Assembly: GCA_002469605.1 (NCBI GenBank)
Contig: DKMV01000272.1
Location: 411 to 23,652 of the forward strand
Reading direction: 5' to 3'
DNA from: Leclercia sp. UBA7405
GTDB taxonomy: Bacteria; Pseudomonadota; Gammaproteobacteria; Enterobacterales; Enterobacteriaceae
DNA: 23,242 nt
Below, piece after piece: positions 8,720 through 15,662 of the stretch; positions within the stretch are counted from its first letter, which is position 1; each line of letters starts with the position of its first letter. The position numbers and the translations under genes are program-made. The notes beneath the pieces were generated by a model that saw only the letters and a program-made list of their open reading frames with translations, ran no database searches and was not told the origin of the DNA.

Positions 8720-8845
8720 TACCCCCGTTAACTTTCTCCCCCTGGAGCGCCCCCAAAAATGAACAACCACGCCTGATTTGAACCTCGATCCTTGCCACAC
8801 GCCATCGCGTCGGCAGGGGAAATCCGATTTCATTCAGGAGTGCTT

Positions 8846-10465
8846 ATGCCTCATTTTGCGCAATCCCCTTCTTTTATATTGCATCAGCTCACCTGTCAGT
8901 TTGCGACGGGCGATACCCTTTTTGGCCCGCTGAATCTGACGCTGGAGCCTTCGCTCTGCGCGCTGGTTGGCCGTAACGGCAGCGGTAAAACGCGGCTGTT
9001 GCGCCTGCTCGCCGGGCTGGATAAACCTGCCAGCGGCCATATCGAGCGCTTCGGCACCCATGCGTATGTTGCCCAGCAGCACGATATCTCTCCTCACACT
9101 ACGCTTGCGGAACTGCTTGGCTACCAGGCCCTCTTCGCCGCCCGGCAGCGTATCGACAGCGGTAACTACCAGCCTGAAGATCTGGAGCGCCTTGAGGGCT
9201 TCTGGGATCTCAGCGAACGGCTGACGCAGGCCTTTGCCGGGGCTAGCCTGCCGGCGTTCAGCCCCGATAAGCTCGCTTCCGAACTGAGCGGCGGCGAGCG
9301 CGTGCGGGCGCTACTGTGCGGCGCCTTTACTGCCAACGCCGATTTTCTGCTGCTGGATGAACCCACCAACCATCTCGATCGGCAGGGACGGGCGTGGTTT
9401 TACGCCCAGCTCGCACGCTTTAGCGGCGGCGTGCTGGTGGCAACCCACGATCGTGAACTGCTGGCCCAGGTGCCGCGTATCCTGGAGCTGAGCGCCGCAG
9501 GGCTGCGCGCTTATGGCGGCAACTATGACGATTATCTGCGCCAGCGCGACGTTGAACGGCAGGCCGCCCACGCGGCGCTGGAGCACGCCAGAACGGAGCG
9601 CAAGCGCGAGAAGTTGCGCATGCAAAAAGAGCACGACGACAGCCTGCGGCGATCGGCTAAGACCCTGCGCACGGTCGATACCCTTAACATCGCCTCTTTT
9701 GAGCGCGTTAAATACAAAGGGGCGGCAAAAGAGCGCCCCGCGGCGTGGCGCCAGCAGCATAGCGGGCAAAGCGAGGCCCTGAATGTCGCCGTCAACCTGG
9801 CCCGGGAGTGGGTTGAAGAGGAGCATCCGGTGATGTTCAGCCTGCCGGGCAGTCGGATAGCCGAGGGTAAACAGGTACTGGTGCTGGAGGATGCGGTGTT
9901 ACCGCATGGGAATGTCCCGGCGCTTAACTGGCGCATGCATGGCCCGATGCGCGTTGCCGTGCGCGGGCCGAACGGCTGCGGCAAGACCACGCTGCTAAAA
10001 GCTATCTTCGGCGACATTGCCCCGCTTGTTGGGCAGTGTCGGACGTCGGTCAGGATGGCCTGGCTTGACCAGCATCTCTCGCGTCTGGACCTGACGCAGT
10101 CGGTCATCACCCATCTTAATCTGAACAATACGCCGCTGGCGGAGGGCGAGCTGCGCAGTCGGCTGGCGCAGCTTCAGCTGGGGGCGGACAAAGTTATGCT
10201 CCCGCTATCCGCACTGAGCGGTGGGGAACGATTAAAAGCGGCGCTGGCCTGCGTACTGTGGCGGGAGGCCGCCGCCCAGCTGCTGCTGCTGGATGAGCCA
10301 ACAAACCATCTCGATCTGACTTCGGTGCAGGCCATCGAGGCGGCGCTGGCCGATTTTCCCGGCGCGCTGCTGGTGGTCTCTCACGATGAGGCGTTTCTTG
10401 AGGGGTTAAGGCTGACGCATGAGCTAGTGTGGCATGAAGCGGGGTGGCGTGGTACGGTGCGCTAA
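8846..10465 (+). CDS. ABC-F family ATP-binding protein (two nucleotide-binding domains, no membrane domain)
   Basis: A 539-residue soluble protein with two ABC ATPase domains in one chain and no transmembrane segment, the layout of ABC-F proteins. These act on the ribosome as translation factors or antibiotic-protection proteins. Domain 1: Walker A GRNGSGKT at 42-49, signature LSGGE at 147-151, Walker B LLLDEP with catalytic Glu172, switch His201. Domain 2: Walker A GPNGCGKT at 374-381, LSGGE at 457-461, LLLLDEPTNHLD with Glu484, then VVSHDEAF. Residues about 235-305 form a charged helical linker rich in Arg/Lys/Glu (ERKREKLRMQKEHDDS), where the ribosome-contacting interdomain arm lies in this family. 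I chose ATG 8846 over the in-frame ATG at 8792 because AGGAG at 8836-8840 precedes it. It does not look like a simple copy of EttA, Uup, YbiT or YheS, and I do not know a gene name. K-12 has no gene of this kind here. Confidence 0.88.
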   Translation: MPHFAQSPSFILHQLTCQFATGDTLFGPLNLTLEPSLCALVGRNGSGKTRLLRLLAGLDKPASGHIERFGTHAYVAQQHDISPHTTLAELLGYQALFAARQRIDSGNYQPEDLERLEGFWDLSERLTQAFAGASLPAFSPDKLASELSGGERVRALLCGAFTANADFLLLDEPTNHLDRQGRAWFYAQLARFSGGVLVATHDRELLAQVPRILELSAAGLRAYGGNYDDYLRQRDVERQAAHAALEHARTERKREKLRMQKEHDDSLRRSAKTLRTVDTLNIASFERVKYKGAAKERPAAWRQQHSGQSEALNVAVNLAREWVEEEHPVMFSLPGSRIAEGKQVLVLEDAVLPHGNVPALNWRMHGPMRVAVRGPNGCGKTTLLKAIFGDIAPLVGQCRTSVRMAWLDQHLSRLDLTQSVITHLNLNNTPLAEGELRSRLAQLQLGADKVMLPLSALSGGERLKAALACVLWREAAAQLLLLDEPTNHLDLTSVQAIEAALADFPGALLVVSHDEAFLEGLRLTHELVWHEAGWRGTVR

Positions 10466-10469
10466 GATC

Positions 10470-10497
10470 AAAAACCCCCGCTTATGCGGGGGCAAAA
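10470..10497 (-). terminator. Terminator of yiaG (minus strand)
   Basis: CCCCCGC-TTAT-GCGGGGG at 10475-10492 is a 7-bp GC stem. On the minus strand it is followed by TTTTT, so it works best for yiaG. On the plus strand only CAAAATAA follows, so it would be a poorer terminator for the ABC-F gene ending at 10465. Confidence 0.8.
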
Positions 10498-10519
10498 TAA
10501 GATAATCCAGCAATAGTAA

Positions 10520-10810
10520 TTAATTCATCAACTGCTTGCTGAGGGCAGGGTTTGCCTGAATCAGGCGCATCAGCTTCAGCTCGGTCGTGGTGGGCTTCAC
10601 TCTTTTTGATTCCCACTCCTGGACCATCGCTACGCTAACACCCATTGCTCTGGCGAAATCATCTAACCGCAGGCCGGTCCCTTTACGTAATTGCTCAAAT
10701 TCAGTAAACGGATTTGCCTTTTGGTTCAGGGTTGCTTTTGGCGGTACATCTTTAAAAACAATCTGTTCCAGACTGCTTAACAGGTCAAAACCAGGATCTT
10801 TTAATTCCAT
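10520..10810 (-). CDS. yiaG: Helix-turn-helix transcriptional regulator YiaG
   Basis: A 96-residue protein, the same length as E. coli YiaG, with a C-terminal XRE/Cro-type helix-turn-helix: EFEQLRKGTGLRLDDFARAMGVSVAMVQEWESKRVKPTTTELKLMRLI (about residues 37-85). The QLRKGTGL, FARAMGVS and VQEWESKR stretches form the usual helices, as in HigA/MqsA-like antitoxin regulators, but no toxin gene is adjacent. An open frame runs further up to 10828. The ATG at 10810 fits the E. coli N-terminus (MELKDP versus MEYKDP), and GAGGAG lies 5 to 6 bases upstream of it. The N-terminal third differs most from E. coli. Its target genes are unknown to me. It diverges from yiaF across a 330-base gap. Confidence 0.9.
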   Translation of the reverse strand: MELKDPGFDLLSSLEQIVFKDVPPKATLNQKANPFTEFEQLRKGTGLRLDDFARAMGVSVAMVQEWESKRVKPTTTELKLMRLIQANPALSKQLMN

Positions 10811-10914
10811 TGAGAACTCCTCATACATCGCACAGCGGAATCATGAACATCAGAGAGCAAATTAAGAATAGTCGGTAAAATGAAATAGAGATCGTCACGT
10901 ATGTGATTAGTTTG

Positions 10915-10931
10915 GCGCAAACCGTTTGCGC
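10915..10931. promoter_or_regulatory. 17-bp perfect palindrome, probable operator
   Basis: GCGCAAACCGTTTGCGC has 8-bp arms around a single central C. It resembles LacI/PurR-family operators: the PurR consensus is ACGCAAACGTTTGCGT, but here one extra central base is inserted. It sits in the yiaG/yiaF spacer, about 105 bases upstream of the yiaG start. The regulator is not identified; YiaG itself is a candidate. Confidence 0.55.
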
Positions 10932-11091
10932 GCGTGATAAGCGGGGCTATTCCTGCGCTAATGAACTGATTATTCAGCAGCGGCGGGCATAAACTAAATT
11001 TTTGTAAATGGTAAGAATTTAATTCGCAATAGTCGTTTTACATGAAAAGAGTATCTTGCAGGCCTCACCTGGACTATTCTTGTCACCGTCG

Positions 11092-11120
11092 GGCACGCGT
11101 GTGCCGGTGTGCGCTTTTTT
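11092..11120 (+). other. Hairpin and T-run in the yiaF leader
   Basis: GGCAC-GCGT-GTGCC at 11092-11105 is followed, after nine bases, by TTTTTT at 11115-11120. The gap between stem and T-run is larger than in a normal intrinsic terminator. It could be an attenuator-like structure or chance. It lies just upstream of the yiaF ribosome site. Confidence 0.3.
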
Positions 11121-11140
11121 GGGTGAAAGGAGTATTGAAA

Positions 11141-11851
11141 ATGGCGACAGGAAAGTCCTGCTCTCGCTGGTTTGCGCCGCTTGCGGCGTTGTTGATGGTA
11201 GTTAGCCTGAGTGGGTGTTTCGATAAAGAAGGCGATCAGCGTAAAGCGTTTATCGACTTTCTGCAAAATACCGTGATGCGCAGCGGCGAGCGTCTGCCAA
11301 CGCTGACGGCGGATCAGAAAAAACAGTTTGGACCTTTCGTCTCCGATTACGCCATCCTGTATGGCTACTCCCAGCAGGTTAATCAGGCGATGGATTCCGG
11401 CTTGCGTCCGGTGGTGGACAGCGTCAATGCGATTCGCGTGCCGCAGGATTATATGACCCAGCGTGAACCGCTGAGCCAGGCTAACGGTGCGCTGGGCGTA
11501 CTGAGCCAGCAGCTGCAGAACGCCAAAATGCAGGCCGATGGGGCACGCTCCGCGCTGAAACAGAACGAAGAGTTAAAGCCGGTGTTCGACAAAGCGTATG
11601 AAAAAGTGGTGATCAAGCCCGCTGACGCTATGCAGCCGCTCATTCCTGCCGCGCAGATCTTTACCCAGCAGCTGGTGCAGGTGGGGGATTTTATTACCCA
11701 ACAGGGTACCCAGGTGAGCTTTGTCTCTAACGGCATTCAGTTCCCGACCTCCCAGCAGGCCAGCCAGTACAACACGCTGATCGGCCCGCTTGCGTCGCAG
11801 CACCAGGCCTTCAGTCAGGCGTGGGCAGCGGCCGTTGCCGCAACGGAATAA
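11141..11851 (+). CDS. yiaF: DUF3053 lipoprotein YiaF
   Basis: A 236-residue predicted lipoprotein, the same length as E. coli YiaF, of unknown function. The signal peptide runs to lipobox LSGC with lipidated Cys26. The next residues are Phe-Asp, with no Asp at mature +2, so outer-membrane sorting is expected. The mature part is mainly polar and helical: KAFIDFLQNTVMRSGERLPTL, QSKK-like charged turns, then long Gln/Ala-rich helices, as in family DUF3053. The ATG at 11141 is supported by AAAGGAG at 11126-11132 and by a proper signal peptide; an in-frame upstream ATG at 11042 would destroy the signal. A terminator follows. No catalytic motif is seen. Confidence 0.9.
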   Translation: MATGKSCSRWFAPLAALLMVVSLSGCFDKEGDQRKAFIDFLQNTVMRSGERLPTLTADQKKQFGPFVSDYAILYGYSQQVNQAMDSGLRPVVDSVNAIRVPQDYMTQREPLSQANGALGVLSQQLQNAKMQADGARSALKQNEELKPVFDKAYEKVVIKPADAMQPLIPAAQIFTQQLVQVGDFITQQGTQVSFVSNGIQFPTSQQASQYNTLIGPLASQHQAFSQAWAAAVAATE

Positions 11852-11855
11852 GCAA

Positions 11856-11885
11856 AAACTCCCCCGCGCTACAGCGGGGGTTTTA
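11856..11885 (+). terminator. Terminator of yiaF
   Basis: CCCCCGC at 11861-11867 pairs with GCGGGGG at 11874-11880 around a 6-base loop, followed by TTTTATAA. It lies just after the yiaF stop and separates it from the cspA promoter. Confidence 0.85.
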
Positions 11886-11904
11886 TAAGTAATGAAAATA
11901 AAGC

Positions 11905-12096
11905 TTGTCATCGGTGCCCGAAGTATGTGTTAATACACCTCGTCGGTTTGTTACACAGACCTAAAGCAGTTTAGTCAAGCAGTCCAGATTGTTATCCAAA
12001 GATACCCTTCGTAGTGACCCTTCCTTCATCGCTTAAAAATCTGTAACGCAACCATCGCGCCGGAAGGCACAACAAATTTTTAATAAGGTAATTTCT
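11905..12096 (+). promoter_or_regulatory. cspA promoter and cold-responsive 5' leader
   Basis: TTGTCA (11905-11910), an 18-base spacer and GTTAAT (11929-11934) correspond to the E. coli cspA promoter. By that alignment transcription should start near 11942-11944, giving a leader of about 155 bases. The leader opens CGGTTTGTTACACAGACC, equivalent to the E. coli cold box, and later contains TACCCTTCGTAGTG, AATCTGTAACGCA and CGCCGGAAGGCACA, all recognisable from the E. coli leader. In E. coli this leader is an RNA thermosensor that refolds in the cold to expose the start region, and stabilises the message. The cold box differs in its centre (GTTAC in place of GACGT). Confidence 0.88.
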
Positions 12097-12309
12097 ATGT
12101 CTGGTAAAATGACTGGTCTGGTAAAATGGTTCAACGCTGATAAAGGTTTCGGCTTCATCACTCCTGACGATGGCTCTAAAGACGTGTTCGTACACTTCTC
12201 TGCTATCCAGAACGATGGCTACAAATCTCTGGACGAAGGTCAGAAAGTGTCCTTCACCATCGAAAGCGGCGCTAAAGGCCCGGCAGCTGGTAACGTTGTA
12301 AGCCTGTAA
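12097..12309 (+). CDS. cspA: Major cold-shock protein CspA
   Basis: A 70-residue RNA chaperone made of one cold-shock (OB-fold) domain. It binds single-stranded RNA and melts secondary structure after a drop in temperature. Both RNA-binding motifs are intact: RNP1 KGFGFI near residues 16-21 and RNP2 VFVHF near 30-34. The sequence [20 protein letters not shown] is almost that of E. coli CspA, including the internal [20 protein letters not shown]. The TAAGGT ribosome site precedes the start by 7 bases. The long leader and following terminator make it a single-gene unit. Other Csp paralogs are similar, but the leader and the position between yiaF and ghrB fix it as cspA. Confidence 0.97.
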   Translation: MSGKMTGLVKWFNADKGFGFITPDDGSKDVFVHFSAIQNDGYKSLDEGQKVSFTIESGAKGPAAGNVVSL

Positions 12310-12335
12310 GCTTCAACCCAGCAGCACCAAAATTC

Positions 12336-12362
12336 AAAAACCCGCCTTCTGGCGGGTTTTTT
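12336..12362. terminator. Bidirectional terminator between cspA and ghrB
   Basis: CCCGCC-TTCT-GGCGGG at 12341-12356, with an A-run before and six T after. Both strands have a U-run following the stem, so it can end cspA on the plus strand and the kgu/ghrB transcript on the minus strand. Confidence 0.93.
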
Positions 12363-12367
12363 CGTTT

Positions 12368-13342
12368 CTAGCCCTTAACCTGCGGGTTGACGCAGTTTTC
12401 CTCGACCTTGCCGTCGAGGGCGTTAATCAGGTTATCCACGGCCGTGGCCGCCATGTTGTAGCGCGTTTCATGCGTAGCCGAGCCAATGTGCGGCAGGGCG
12501 ACTACGTTCGGCAGCGTCAATAACGGAGAGTCCTTCGGCAGCGGCTCCTGCTCAAACACATCCAGGCCTGCGGCGTGGATCTCACCGTTTTGCAGGGCGG
12601 CAATCAGCGCTTTTTCATCCACTACCGGTCCACGACCTGCGTTAATGAAGATGGCGGATTTCTTCATCTTCGCAAAGGCCTCTTTACCAATCAGATGATG
12701 CGTCTCATCCGTGAGGGGCAGGATCAGGCAGACAAAGTCTGACTCCTGCAGCAGCGTATCCAGCTCGCAGTAGTGGGCATTGAAGCGCTCCTCCGCCTCT
12801 TTATGCTGGCGACGGGCGTTGTAGAGAATCGGCATGTTAAAGCCGAAATGGGCGCGCTGCGCCAGCGCCGTACCAATACGGCCCATCCCCACTATCCCCA
12901 GCGTTTTGCCGTGTACATCCACCCCAAACCAGTCCGGACCGATGCTCTGGGTCCATTCACCCGCTTTTACGCGCTCGGCCACCTCTACCACGCGGCGGGC
13001 GCTGCTTAATACCAGCGCCATCAGGGTATCGGCCACCGTTTCGGTGAGGGCATGGGGGGTGTGCATCAGGAAGATACGGCGTGCATTGAGCGCATCGACA
13101 TCGAAGTTGTCATAGCCCACGGAGACGGTGGAGGTCGCACGGAGCTTCGGCATTTTTTCCAGCAGCGCGGCGTCTACTTTCTCGCTTGAGCCCAGCAGGC
13201 CTTCGGCCTGGGCAAACGCCTCTGCATGCTGTGCCACGGTTTCCGGACTGAGGTCCGGCACCTGGGTCACGCTGAAGTGCGCCTCGAGACGTTTTTGCAG
13301 ATCCTCGGGCAGGGCTTTGTACAAAATGACGGACGGCTTCAT
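12368..13342 (-). CDS. ghrB: 2-ketoaldonate / glyoxylate-hydroxypyruvate reductase GhrB (KguD role)
   Basis: NAD(P)H-dependent D-2-hydroxyacid dehydrogenase of 324 residues, the same length as E. coli GhrB. The Rossmann motif [16 protein letters not shown] is near residues 148-163. The following [13 protein letters not shown] carries arginines that favour NADPH. The catalytic triad is visible as Arg in [13 protein letters not shown], Glu in [10 protein letters not shown] and His in [13 protein letters not shown]. coli GhrB reduces glyoxylate, hydroxypyruvate and 2-ketogluconate. Here it is the last gene of a 2-ketogluconate operon, 26 bases after kguT with a GGAG ribosome site. By analogy with Pseudomonas KguD, its main substrate may be 2-keto-6-phosphogluconate, giving 6-phosphogluconate. 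Family and orthology are firm; the in-vivo substrate is inferred. Confidence 0.94.
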   Translation of the reverse strand: MKPSVILYKALPEDLQKRLEAHFSVTQVPDLSPETVAQHAEAFAQAEGLLGSSEKVDAALLEKMPKLRATSTVSVGYDNFDVDALNARRIFLMHTPHALTETVADTLMALVLSSARRVVEVAERVKAGEWTQSIGPDWFGVDVHGKTLGIVGMGRIGTALAQRAHFGFNMPILYNARRQHKEAEERFNAHYCELDTLLQESDFVCLILPLTDETHHLIGKEAFAKMKKSAIFINAGRGPVVDEKALIAALQNGEIHAAGLDVFEQEPLPKDSPLLTLPNVVALPHIGSATHETRYNMAATAVDNLINALDGKVEENCVNPQVKG

Positions 13343-13368
13343 GCTAATCTCCGTTGATGATAAAGGGT

Positions 13369-14649
13369 TCAGGCGTGGCGTGCGCCAGCGGGAATGTCTT
13401 GATTATTAGCAGGCTTAACAATCAGAGTAAGCCATACCGAGGCAAAAAGCGCCACCCCCATAAAGATGTATGAGGCGGACGGGCTGCCGGTGGCGCCGTT
13501 CAGATAGCCCACGAACCAGGAGCCGAAGAACGAGCCCAGCGCCCCCATACTGTTGATTAACGCCATGGCCCCACCCGCCACGTTACGCGGCAGCATCTCC
13601 GGAATGATGGCGAAGAAAGGACCGTAAGGGGCATACATTGCCGCACCGGCAATCACCAGCAGGGTGTAAGAGGCCCAGAAGTGGTTGGCGCCTACAGCCC
13701 AGGAGCCAATAAAGGCGAAGGCGGCGATCAGCAGCAGCGGCCAGACGAACAGCTTGCGGTTTTGCAGTTTATCCGAGGCCCAGGAGGCGACGATCATGGC
13801 GATAGTGGCGGCCAGATAGGGCACCGACGACAGCCAGCCCACTTCCACCATACCCAGGTTTTCACCACCGCTGCGGATAATCGACGGCAGCCACAGCACG
13901 AAACCATACACCCCGATGCTCCAGGCGAAATATTGCATGCAGAGCAGCACCACGTTGCGTGAACGGAACGCTTCGCCATAGTTACGTACCGCTTTCAGCC
14001 CCTGCTGTTCTTTATCGAGCTGCGCCTGCAGCGCCGCTTTTTCATCTTCAGAGAGCCACTTCGCCTGGGCCGGTTTGTCTTTTACCAGCACCCACCAGCA
14101 GAATGCCCAGATAACCGCCGGCACCCCTTCGATGATAAACATCTCACGCCAGCCGAAAGACTGGATCAAATAGCCGGAGACCACCGACATCCACAGCACG
14201 GTCACCGGGTTACCGAGGATCAGGAAGGTATTGGCGCGGGAGCGTTCAGATTTTGTAAACCAGTTGCTGATGTAAATAAGCATGGCGGGCATCACCGCCG
14301 CTTCTACCACCCCGAGGATAAAGCGAATGGCGGCCAGCGCCGGAATGTTAGTCACCATCCCGGTGAGCGAGGCGCAGGCACCCCACAGGATCAGACAGAC
14401 GAAAATCAGTTTGCGCACGCTGCGGCGTTCCGCGTAAACCGCACCCGGGATCTGGAAGAAGAAGTAGCCGAGGAAGAAGAGCGCCCCCAGCAGGGAAGAG
14501 ACCCCTTTGGTAATCCCCAGATCGTCGTTGATGCCCGCGGCAGAGGCAAAACTAAAGTTTGCGCGATCGAGATACGCCAGGCTGTACGTGATAAACACGA
14601 TAGGCATGATGTACCACCAGCGTTTTACTGCATTTGTCGAACTTTTCAT
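13369..14649 (-). CDS. kguT: MFS anion:cation symporter, probable 2-ketogluconate transporter
   Basis: A 426-residue major facilitator protein with about 12 membrane segments, of the anion:cation symporter type that includes ExuT, GudP/GarP and Pseudomonas KguT. The N-terminus [25 protein letters not shown] holds the family's YLDRANFS signature. Other typical stretches are [52 protein letters not shown] and [32 protein letters not shown]. Between helices 6 and 7 is a charged cytoplasmic loop ([19 protein letters not shown]). The ATG at 14649 is preceded by GAGGC. Its place between a sugar-acid kinase and GhrB, under a PtxS-like operator, supports 2-ketogluconate uptake. The exact substrate is inferred and could be another sugar acid. 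Confidence 0.85.
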   Translation of the reverse strand: MKSSTNAVKRWWYIMPIVFITYSLAYLDRANFSFASAAGINDDLGITKGVSSLLGALFFLGYFFFQIPGAVYAERRSVRKLIFVCLILWGACASLTGMVTNIPALAAIRFILGVVEAAVMPAMLIYISNWFTKSERSRANTFLILGNPVTVLWMSVVSGYLIQSFGWREMFIIEGVPAVIWAFCWWVLVKDKPAQAKWLSEDEKAALQAQLDKEQQGLKAVRNYGEAFRSRNVVLLCMQYFAWSIGVYGFVLWLPSIIRSGGENLGMVEVGWLSSVPYLAATIAMIVASWASDKLQNRKLFVWPLLLIAAFAFIGSWAVGANHFWASYTLLVIAGAAMYAPYGPFFAIIPEMLPRNVAGGAMALINSMGALGSFFGSWFVGYLNGATGSPSASYIFMGVALFASVWLTLIVKPANNQDIPAGARHA

Positions 14650-14721
14650 AGGCTTGCCTCTGTGGTTGAGGTGTTGACCGCCGCTGTCTGTAGGGTACAG
14701 GGTGGCTTAATAATAGTTGGA

Positions 14722-15660
14722 TTACTCGGCAAGCTGGCGGCGGGTGGGTAAGCCTTCGCTGTCGCCCTGCACCTGAATCGCCAGTGAGCCGATGGTGTTG
14801 CCGCGCGAGACGGCCTGCGGCAGCGTTTTGCCTTCCAGCAGGGCGCTAATCACCCCTACGGCAAAACCATCGCCCGCGCCAACCGTGTCGACCACGTTTT
14901 CGACCTTAACCGCCGCCACGGCGCCTTTCTCACCGTCGGCAGTTTTAAACCATGCGCCATCGGCGCCGGTTTTCAGGATCACTGCCTTCACCCCTTTATC
15001 GAGATAAAAATCGGCGATCCCTTCAGGATCTTTTTCTCCGGTCAGGATCAGCCCCTCTTTTAGGCCCGGCAGCACCCAGTCGGCCTGGAAGGCGAGATGG
15101 TTTAACTTCTCCACCATCTCCGCCTCGCTTTTCCACAGCACCGGGCGCAGGTTCGGATCGAAAGAGATGGTCTTGCCTGCCGCTCTCATGGCCCCGGCGG
15201 CATGATCCAGCAGGGTGTAAGAGCTGGCCGATAGTGCTGCCGCCACGCCGCTCAGGTGCAGATGTCGCGCGGAGGTAAACCAGGCCGGGTTAAAATCCTC
15301 CACCGACAGATGGCTGGCAGCAGAGTTTTTACGGAAATACTCCACGATGGGATCGGTTCCATCGGCGACCTTAGATTTCAGCTGAAAACCGGTGGCGAAG
15401 CAGCCATCCAGGGTCACGCCCGCCGTCTCGATGCCCTCTTTTTTCAGCGACTCCAGGACAAACTGACCGAAGCTGTCGTTGCCCACGCGGCTCACCCAGC
15501 TCACCTTCAGGCCGAGGCGCGCCAGCCCGGTGGCGACATTCAGCTCGGCGCCGGCCACGCGCTTGATAAAGTGCTCAACCTGACTCAGTTCGCCGGTTTC
15601 GGTGGCGACAAACATCGCCATCGCTTCGCCAATAGTGATGACATCCAGTGCCTGCTGCAT
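14722..15660 (-). CDS. kguK: PfkB-family sugar kinase, probable 2-ketogluconate kinase
   Basis: A 312-residue ribokinase/PfkB-type cytoplasmic kinase, similar to 2-keto-3-deoxygluconate kinase and to Pseudomonas KguK. The N-terminus DVITIGEAMAMFVATETGEL and the Gly-rich GAELNVATGLARLGLKVSWVSRVGND are typical. PfkB signature 2 is NVVDTVGAGDGFAVGV, with the catalytic Asp in GAGD near residue 255. The start lies 2 bases after the kguE stop, and its GAGGAG ribosome site lies inside the end of kguE, so the two are translationally coupled. The proposed reaction is 2-ketogluconate plus ATP to 2-keto-6-phosphogluconate. The sequence alone does not separate KguK from KdgK; the neighbours favour KguK. 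Confidence 0.85.
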   Translation of the reverse strand: MQQALDVITIGEAMAMFVATETGELSQVEHFIKRVAGAELNVATGLARLGLKVSWVSRVGNDSFGQFVLESLKKEGIETAGVTLDGCFATGFQLKSKVADGTDPIVEYFRKNSAASHLSVEDFNPAWFTSARHLHLSGVAAALSASSYTLLDHAAGAMRAAGKTISFDPNLRPVLWKSEAEMVEKLNHLAFQADWVLPGLKEGLILTGEKDPEGIADFYLDKGVKAVILKTGADGAWFKTADGEKGAVAAVKVENVVDTVGAGDGFAVGVISALLEGKTLPQAVSRGNTIGSLAIQVQGDSEGLPTRRQLAE

Positions 15661-15662
15661 GG

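Larger units (their letters stand above)
8157..8845. other. Gene-poor spacer carrying repeat elements
   Basis: About 690 bases between the glyS terminator and the ABC-F gene without a gene I can support. It holds a twin-hairpin element (8312-8364), a 66-bp tandem repeat array (8446-8663), a possible promoter (8690-8719) and a very short open frame, MNNHA, at 8759-8776. K-12 has hokA and an insertion sequence between glyS and cspA, so this interval appears to be a site of rearrangement across the family. Open frames across it are by-products of the repeats. Confidence 0.7.
10811..11140. promoter_or_regulatory. Divergent yiaG/yiaF spacer
   Basis: No gene is visible in these 330 bases. They carry the two divergent promoters, a perfect 17-bp palindrome at 10915-10931, a weaker TCAC-N4-GTGA dyad near 10895-10906, and a hairpin plus T-run at 11092-11120 in the probable yiaF leader. 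A frame in phase with yiaF extends up to 11042 but has no ribosome site and no signal-peptide character, so it is not taken as the start. Confidence 0.55.

Noticed and set aside
8770..8800. A tRNA T-loop-like stretch on the minus strand (GGTTCAAATC)
   Set aside because: The flanking bases do not pair into a T-stem and no other tRNA arm or acceptor stem is present, so there is no tRNA or remnant.
8112..10519. A mobile island around the ABC-F gene
   Set aside because: There is no transposase, integrase, tRNA site or flanking direct repeat that would define an island. The repeats present are non-coding palindromic elements.
10520..10810. yiaG as the antitoxin half of a toxin-antitoxin pair
   Set aside because: Its helix-turn-helix resembles HigA-type antitoxins, but no small toxin gene is adjacent on either side.
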